A stretch of DNA of 64,000 bases from JACVRW01 sp963827065 (GTDB lineage Bacteria; Actinomycetota; Thermoleophilia; Solirubrobacterales; Thermoleophilaceae): the NCBI GenBank assembly GCA_963827065.1, contig CAWGZM010000006.1:62001-126000 (forward strand). The letters are read 5' to 3'. Position 1 is the stretch's first letter, and each line of letters begins with the position of its first letter. The notes beneath the pieces were generated by a model, which saw only the letters and a program-made list of their open reading frames with translations, had not been told where the DNA came from and ran no database searches. Both the position numbers and the translations under genes were made by a program. Of the stretch, positions 59,341-64,000 are shown piece by piece.

Positions 59341-59384
59341 TCGAGCACCCTCGGAACATCCGGCGAGCACCCTGAACCGGCACC
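59341..59384 (-). repeat. Shared 44-bp upstream element, copy 1
   Basis: Read on the minus strand this begins GGTGCCGGTTCAGGGTGC and ends AGGGTGCTCGA, 17 bases before the 59324 start codon. It matches copy 2 at 61685-61729 at 37 of 44 aligned positions with one gap. Two AGGGTGC units are repeated within it. Candidate operator or promoter. Confidence 0.6.
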
Positions 59385-59393
59385 CCGAAACGA

Positions 59394-59421
59394 CCGGCGC
59401 CCGCCGGAGGGCGGGCGCCGG
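59394..59421 (-). terminator. Terminator-like hairpin after MMPL gene
   Basis: A perfect 12-bp GC stem CCGGCGCCCGCC/GGCGGGCGCCGG with a 4-nt loop lies 23 bp past the MMPL stop on the minus strand and is followed by TCGTTTCGG. It separates the MMPL message from the FGE operon promoter. Confidence 0.7.
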
Positions 59422-59444
59422 AATGGCTTCTGTGTCGAGGGAGA

Positions 59445-61640
59445 TCAGGCGTTCGCGGGCATCACCTCCGGCTCCACGCTGACCTTGGGGAGCCATCCGA
59501 GCCTGCGCGGCAGCCACCAGTTCCAGTCGCCGAGCAGCTTCATCGTGGCCGGCAGCAGCACCCCGCGGATGATCGTCGCGTCGATCAGGACGGCGGCCGC
59601 GAGGCCGATGCCCATCTGCTTCATCTGCAGCTCCGACGAGAGCGCGAACATCGAGAACACCGCGACCATCACGATCGCCGCGCTCGTGACGACGCCCGCC
59701 GTCGACTTGATGCCCTGCGCCACCGCCTCTTCGGTCCTCATGCCGCGATCGAACAGCTCGCGGATGCGGGTCAGGATGAACACGTGGTAGTCCATCGAGA
59801 GCCCGAACAGGATCACGAACAGGAACAGCGGCAGCCAGGCGGCGATGGCGCCGTTCGACTCGAAGCCGAGCAGCGACTCCGCCCACTCGCCCTGGAACAC
59901 CAGCACCAGCAGCCCGTAGGCGGCGCCCACCGACAGCAGGTTCAGGACGATCGCCTTCACGGGGATCACGATCGAGCGGAACGTGACCAGCAGGAGGATG
60001 AACGCGGCCGACAGGACGAACGCGAACACGTACGGCAGGTGGCTGATCATGGCGTCGTTGAAGTCGCCGGTAGCGGCGGCCTCACCGGTTGTGTACGCCT
60101 CGACCCCGTCCACCTGACCGACAGTCGCCGGCACGATCCCGTCCCGCAGAGCGTCCACCGCGCGGTTCGAGAGCTCGTCCGTGCCGGTCCCCGTCGTGGG
60201 GAGCGTCACGGTCGCGACCGTCTGGTCCGAGCTGATCTCCAGCGTGCCCTGGCCCTCGAACAGGTCAGAGCGCTCGGCCGCCTTCGTCTCGAGCGAGTCG
60301 ATGGCGGAGACCACTGCCGGCGACGTCACGTCGTCGGCCTTGACCACGACCATCTCCATGCTGCCCTCGCTCGGGAAGGCGGCCTGGATGCGGTCGTAGG
60401 TCTGCATCACCGGCAGGTCACGGGAGAAGTCCTCGGTACCGCCGAGCGACGTCTCCATGCTGAGTGCCGGCACCGCGAGGGCGACCAGAAGGCCGGCCGA
60501 CACGAGCGCCGAGACGAGCGGGCGCCGCAGCACCCGGTCGAGCACGCGGGACCAGATGCCCGCCTTTCCAACCCTGTTCTTGATGCGTCCGACGAGCGGC
60601 ACGCGGCCGCGGTCCACCTTGTCGCCGAGCTTCGACAGCACGGCGGGCAGCACGGTCAGCGAGCCGACGACGGCGACGGCCACGACCATGATCGTGCCGG
60701 TCGCGAACGAGGCGAAATTCGAGATTCCGCCGAGATACATGCCGGCCATGGCGACCATCACGGTCAGGCCGGAGATGACCACAGCACGCCCGGATGTGGC
60801 GGCGGCTGCTTCGATTGCGGCGTCCTGCTCGCGTCCGGCGGCGCGCTCCTCGCGCTCCCGCTTGAGGTAGAACAGGCTGTAGTCCACGCCGACGGCCATG
60901 CCGACGAGCAGGACGACGTGCATGACGGAGGCGTCGACCGGGGCGATCTGGCTGATCGGGCCGAGCAAACCGAGCGTGGCGAGCACGCTGGTGAGCGCGA
61001 GCAGCACCGGGATGCCGGCAGCCACGAGCGCGCCGAACGTGAAAACGAGGATGATCAGGGTCAAGGGGATCGTGAGGAGCGTCGACTTGCCCATCTCCTC
61101 GTTGCTCTTGTCGAGCGTCGCCTTGTTGATGCTGGCGTCGCCGGACTCCTCGATGAGGAACTCGGGATGAGCATCTGCCGCGGCGTCAACCGCCGCGAGC
61201 GAGCCCACGACGTTCTCCTCCGCCTGCTTCGAGTCCCCTGGCAGCTCGAACGTCACGAGCGCGGACCTGCCGTCGGCTGAGACCTGCCCCTGGCCGCCGT
61301 CGTACGGGCCGACGACGTTGTCCACGCCCTCGGTATGCCGCAGGCGCTTCGTTACGTCAGCGACCGCTGCCTTGAATTGAGGATCGCCAGCCTTGAGCTC
61401 GTCGCTCTGGACGAGCACCTGCTCGCTTGCCTTGTCTTCGAACGCCCCGTCGAGAGCCTTCGCCGCCTGTCCGGACTCCCCCGGACCTGAGGCGCTCGGC
61501 TCGATCTGCTTCTGCGGGAGGACGTTGAACCCGATTACGACCGATACGACTACGAATGCAAGCCACCCGAGGATGGCCTTCTTGCGGTTCTGGACGCTCC
61601 AGCGCCCGATTCGTGCGGTGGTGTTCTCCGGCTTGGGCAT
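59445..61640 (-). CDS. MMPL/RND-family membrane transporter
   Basis: Transporter of 731 aa in the MMPL (mycobacterial large membrane protein) family of RND exporters, with 12 spans and two extracytoplasmic loops. Signature Asp/Tyr residues are GMAVGVDYSLFYLKRERE in the first half and VILFGLSMDYHVFILTRIRE in the second, the proton-relay D-Y pairs. The first large loop has LLIDGPGE-type spacing; duplicate halves are clear. The ATG at 61640 has GAGGGAG six bases upstream. It likely exports lipids or siderophores or drugs. Monocistronic between a terminator and a divergent ATPase regulator. Confidence 0.93.
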   Translation of the reverse strand: MPKPENTTARIGRWSVQNRKKAILGWLAFVVVSVVIGFNVLPQKQIEPSASGPGESGQAAKALDGAFEDKASEQVLVQSDELKAGDPQFKAAVADVTKRLRHTEGVDNVVGPYDGGQGQVSADGRSALVTFELPGDSKQAEENVVGSLAAVDAAADAHPEFLIEESGDASINKATLDKSNEEMGKSTLLTIPLTLIILVFTFGALVAAGIPVLLALTSVLATLGLLGPISQIAPVDASVMHVVLLVGMAVGVDYSLFYLKREREERAAGREQDAAIEAAAATSGRAVVISGLTVMVAMAGMYLGGISNFASFATGTIMVVAVAVVGSLTVLPAVLSKLGDKVDRGRVPLVGRIKNRVGKAGIWSRVLDRVLRRPLVSALVSAGLLVALAVPALSMETSLGGTEDFSRDLPVMQTYDRIQAAFPSEGSMEMVVVKADDVTSPAVVSAIDSLETKAAERSDLFEGQGTLEISSDQTVATVTLPTTGTGTDELSNRAVDALRDGIVPATVGQVDGVEAYTTGEAAATGDFNDAMISHLPYVFAFVLSAAFILLLVTFRSIVIPVKAIVLNLLSVGAAYGLLVLVFQGEWAESLLGFESNGAIAAWLPLFLFVILFGLSMDYHVFILTRIRELFDRGMRTEEAVAQGIKSTAGVVTSAAIVMVAVFSMFALSSELQMKQMGIGLAAAVLIDATIIRGVLLPATMKLLGDWNWWLPRRLGWLPKVSVEPEVMPANA

Positions 61641-61684
61641 CTGACTCCCTCGATTGATTGACCTCACAGCCGGAACCGTCGATG

Positions 61685-61729
61685 TCGAGGCACCCTTCGA
61701 TCATCGGGCTCGCACCCTGAACCGGGACC
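61685..61729 (-). repeat. Shared 45-bp upstream element, copy 2
   Basis: On the minus strand GGTCCCGGTTCAGGGTGC to AGGGTGCCTCGA, ending 45 bases before the MMPL start codon. Same element as at 59341-59384. It partly overlaps a tandem array of TCAGGGT units extending to 61740. Confidence 0.6.
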
Positions 61730-61740
61730 CTGAACCCTGA
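61712..61740 (-). promoter_or_regulatory. Tandem TCAGGGT units
   Basis: Three TCAGGGT heptamers lie in a row on the minus strand (complement of CCCTGA at about 61715, 61727 and 61734), in the divergent space between the MMPL gene and the ATPase regulator. They may be binding sites for the regulator at 61770 or another factor. Confidence 0.4.
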
Positions 61741-61769
61741 GTCCTACGGGTTTATGCTCGCCCACTCAG

Positions 61770-64000
61770 GTGGACTCGTCACCGAACAGCAGCCGCGCGC
61801 GGCTCGTCGGGCGCGAGGGCGAGCTCGGCGAGCTCGAGGCGGTTCTCGACGCCCTCGGCGGCGGTGAGCCGGCGTATGTGACGCTCGAGGGGGAGCCCGG
61901 CATCGGCAAGACGCGCATGCTCGACGAGCTCCGCGCGCTGGCCGAGGACCGGGGGCACGTGGTGCTGTCTGGCGCCGCGGCCGAGTTCGAGCGCGAGATG
62001 CCGTTCAGCGTCTGGGTGGACGCGCTCGATGCGTACGTCGTATCGCAGGATCTCGGGCGGCACGACGCGTGGGACGACGTTCTCGGCGCCGAGCTCGGCC
62101 AGGTGCTTCCCTCGCTGCGGGCGGCGAACGGGGCTGGCGCGGCCGTCGCCGATGAGCGCTACCGCGTCCACCGTGCCGTCAGCCGCCTGCTGGCCCTGCT
62201 GGCCGAGGACAAGCCGCTCGTCCTCGTCTTGGACGACCTGCACTGGAGCGACGGTGCCTCTGTGGACCTGCTCGCCGCGCTCGCGCGCCGCGAGCCGGAT
62301 GCACCCGTGCTCGTGGCGCTCGGCTTCCGGCCCGGCCCGGTCGCGCAGCGCCTCCACGCCGCGCTGGCGGGCCCACGCGTGCGCCGGCTCCGGCTCGAGC
62401 CGCTCACACAGGCCGAGGCGACTCAGCTGCTCGAGCACCTGGACGCCGAAAGAGCCTCGGCCATCTACCGCTACGGAGGCGGCAACCCGTTCTTCCTCGA
62501 GCAGCTCGGCCGCGTGGACGGCAGGGGAGCCACGGTGTCACAGGCAGAGCCGGACACCGGTACGGCCGACGCGGGCGTCCCCCCGGCGGTGGCGGCCGCC
62601 ATCGCCGCCGAGCTGGGGACGCTCACGGACGGCTCGCGCACGCTGCTGAACGCCGCGGCCGTGGCCGGGGAGCCCTTCGAGCTCGATCTCGCAGCCGCCA
62701 TCGCCGGCATGGAGCCGGACCAGGCGCTGACCGCCCTGGACGATCTGCTCGACGCAGACCTGATCCGATCGACCCAGGTACCGCGCCGCTTCGTGTTTCG
62801 CCATCCGCTCGTGCGACGGGCCGTATACGAGTCACAGGGCGTCGGCCGCCGGCTCGACTCGCACGCGAGGGCCGCAGAGGCGCTGGCGGCGCGCGGCGCG
62901 GACGCCGCCGAGCGTGCGCACCACATTGAGCAGTCCGCGCCTCAGGGCGACGCTGCTGCCATCGAGCTGTTGCTGGACGCCGGCCGCCAGGTGGCCCCGC
63001 GTGCGCCCCGGGCGGCGGCGCGCTGGTACGAGGCGGCCCTTCGCCTGCTCCCGAGCGGCGACTCGGACCGGCAGGTCTCGGTTCGCGTGTCGCTCGCCTC
63101 CGCGCTGCGCTCGTGTGGAGAGCTCGAGCGCTGCCGCGCCACGCTGCTGGAGGCGATCGACCTGCTTCCCCCCGAATCGAGCGTCCGCCGGGTCGAGATG
63201 ACCACGCTCTGCGCCGCCGTCGAGCACTGGCAGGGCCACCACGCCGAGGCCCACCAGCGCCTCGAACGCGCGTGGGACGAGGTGCCCGACCGCTCGACGG
63301 CCGCGGCGGCGGCGCTGCAGATGGAGCTCGCCGTAGACGGGCTCTACGAGCTCGACTTCGAGCAGACCCTTGCGATGGGGCGCGGCGCGCTCGAGACGGC
63401 GCGCGCCCTCGGCGACCCCGCGCTGATCGGCGCCGCCGCGTCGGCCGTGTGCCTCGGAGAGGCCGCCGCCGGGGAGATCGGCGCCGCCCGCGAGCATCGC
63501 GAGGAGGCGCTCGGGCACGTGGACCGGCTCTCCGACGCGGAGCTCGCCCCCCGCCTGGAGGCGCTCTACTACCTGGGCTGGGCCGAGAACTACCTCGAGC
63601 ACTACGAGCAGGCGATCGCGCACGTCGACAGGGGCATCGCGATCGCCCGGAGCGCGGGCGAGGGACGGCTGCTCGTGCCGATGATGCTGGTCAAGGGCTT
63701 CCCCTTCGAGATGCAGGGCCGCATGGCGGAGGCCGTCGAGGTGTGCGAGGCCGCGATCGAGGCGGCGCGCCTGTCCGCGAACCCGCATTACCTCTTCTGG
63801 GCGCTGTTCGAGCTCGGCTGGGCGCACTACTACTCGGGAGAGCTCGAGGCGGCGATCGCCGCCGGCGAGGAGAGCGCTCGCGTCGGCGGGCGGCTGGCGG
63901 GAGCGACCATGCCCTCCGCCGGCGGCGGGCCGGGCTGGCAGATAGCCTGCGCGCGCTTCGAGGCCGGCGACGTGGAGCGCGCGCGCGAGGAGATGCGCGC
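61770..64000 (+). CDS. Large ATPase regulator, LuxR/LAL-type (incomplete at window end)
   Basis: The first ~743 residues from a GTG start. An AAA/NACHT-like ATPase is followed by TPR-like helices. ARLVGREGELGELEAVLDAL leads to Walker A LEGEPGIGKTRML, Walker B LVLVLDDLHWSD and the sensor FRHPLVRRAVYES. From about residue 400 come helical repeats (ALRSCGELERCRATLLEAID, YLEHYEQAIAHVDRGIAIAR, YYSGELEAAIAAGEES). The usual C-terminal LuxR HTH would lie beyond position 64000. A TATGCT hexamer at 61753-61758, 11 bases before GTG, may be its -10. It is divergent from the MMPL gene and the natural candidate for its regulator. Confidence 0.87.
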   Translation, partial: MDSSPNSSRARLVGREGELGELEAVLDALGGGEPAYVTLEGEPGIGKTRMLDELRALAEDRGHVVLSGAAAEFEREMPFSVWVDALDAYVVSQDLGRHDAWDDVLGAELGQVLPSLRAANGAGAAVADERYRVHRAVSRLLALLAEDKPLVLVLDDLHWSDGASVDLLAALARREPDAPVLVALGFRPGPVAQRLHAALAGPRVRRLRLEPLTQAEATQLLEHLDAERASAIYRYGGGNPFFLEQLGRVDGRGATVSQAEPDTGTADAGVPPAVAAAIAAELGTLTDGSRTLLNAAAVAGEPFELDLAAAIAGMEPDQALTALDDLLDADLIRSTQVPRRFVFRHPLVRRAVYESQGVGRRLDSHARAAEALAARGADAAERAHHIEQSAPQGDAAAIELLLDAGRQVAPRAPRAAARWYEAALRLLPSGDSDRQVSVRVSLASALRSCGELERCRATLLEAIDLLPPESSVRRVEMTTLCAAVEHWQGHHAEAHQRLERAWDEVPDRSTAAAAALQMELAVDGLYELDFEQTLAMGRGALETARALGDPALIGAAASAVCLGEAAAGEIGAAREHREEALGHVDRLSDAELAPRLEALYYLGWAENYLEHYEQAIAHVDRGIAIARSAGEGRLLVPMMLVKGFPFEMQGRMAEAVEVCEAAIEAARLSANPHYLFWALFELGWAHYYSGELEAAIAAGEESARVGGRLAGATMPSAGGGPGWQIACARFEAGDVERAREEMR

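Overview
The window is GC-rich (roughly 70 percent), densely packed chromosomal DNA. Several features point to an actinobacterium, most likely class Thermoleophilia (Solirubrobacterales or Gaiellales): short secreted proteins with an A-L-V-A-L-F-V-A-L-G-G leader, several small NTF2-like proteins beginning M-S-Q-(E/D/Q)-N-V, many ATGA or GTGA gene overlaps, and a thrS-infC-rpmI-rplT-trmH-pheS-pheT block. That placement is inferred from gene content, not from a marker-gene tree.

Layout. 1-11.9 kb, minus strand: the translation block, with a chain of nearly contiguous genes directly upstream (MBL-fold hydrolase, an unknown 303-residue protein, fumarylacetoacetase, a glycosyltransferase, tryptophan 2,3-dioxygenase, a class V PLP enzyme) that looks like aromatic amino acid catabolism. 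11.9-16.4 kb: a second class V PLP enzyme, a Pit phosphate transporter with its DUF47 partner and a small membrane protein, a metallophosphoesterase. 16.4-22.2 kb: accessory genes (NTF2-like, cupin, VOC, secreted barrel, ScyD/ScyE-like propeller). 22.3-26.3 kb: tRNA-Val and a cell-surface polysaccharide group (NAD epimerase, GT2, UDP-GlcNAc 2-epimerase). 26.3-32.7 kb: acetate uptake and activation (acs, actP-like symporter, DUF485) and an MFS exporter. 33-37 kb: methyltransferase, DUF1996 protein, tRNA-Cys, an RsbW-like kinase, tRNA-Gly, then phage debris (integrase fragment, terminase small subunit). 37-45 kb: patchy DNA with decaying genes (an ECF sigma factor next to YCII; an oxidoreductase/DUF4097 chimera next to a DrrAB-type ABC exporter). 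45-51 kb: hydrolase, LuxR regulator, methyltransferase, allene-oxide-cyclase-like barrel protein, vanadium haloperoxidase-like enzyme. 51-54 kb: a secreted Cys-repeat protein divergent from an ECF sigma factor fused to its own zinc-finger/TM/Pro-rich tail. 54-64 kb: PfkB kinase, a five-gene operon with a formylglycine-generating enzyme and a UPF0104 membrane protein, an MMPL transporter, and the start of a large ATPase regulator running off the end.

The most notable non-gene signals are: (1) a conserved promoter-plus-start cassette (TGGACG-N17-GATACT, then ATG 8-9 bases later) in front of three dispersed NTF2-like paralogues, suggesting leaderless transcription; (2) a 44-45 bp element repeated upstream of both the MMPL gene and the FGE operon, suggesting shared control; (3) remnants showing active gene decay and recombination at 18.6, 19.8, 35.6, 38.2, 39.5 and 44.4 kb. 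No CRISPR array, intact insertion sequence or rRNA operon was seen.
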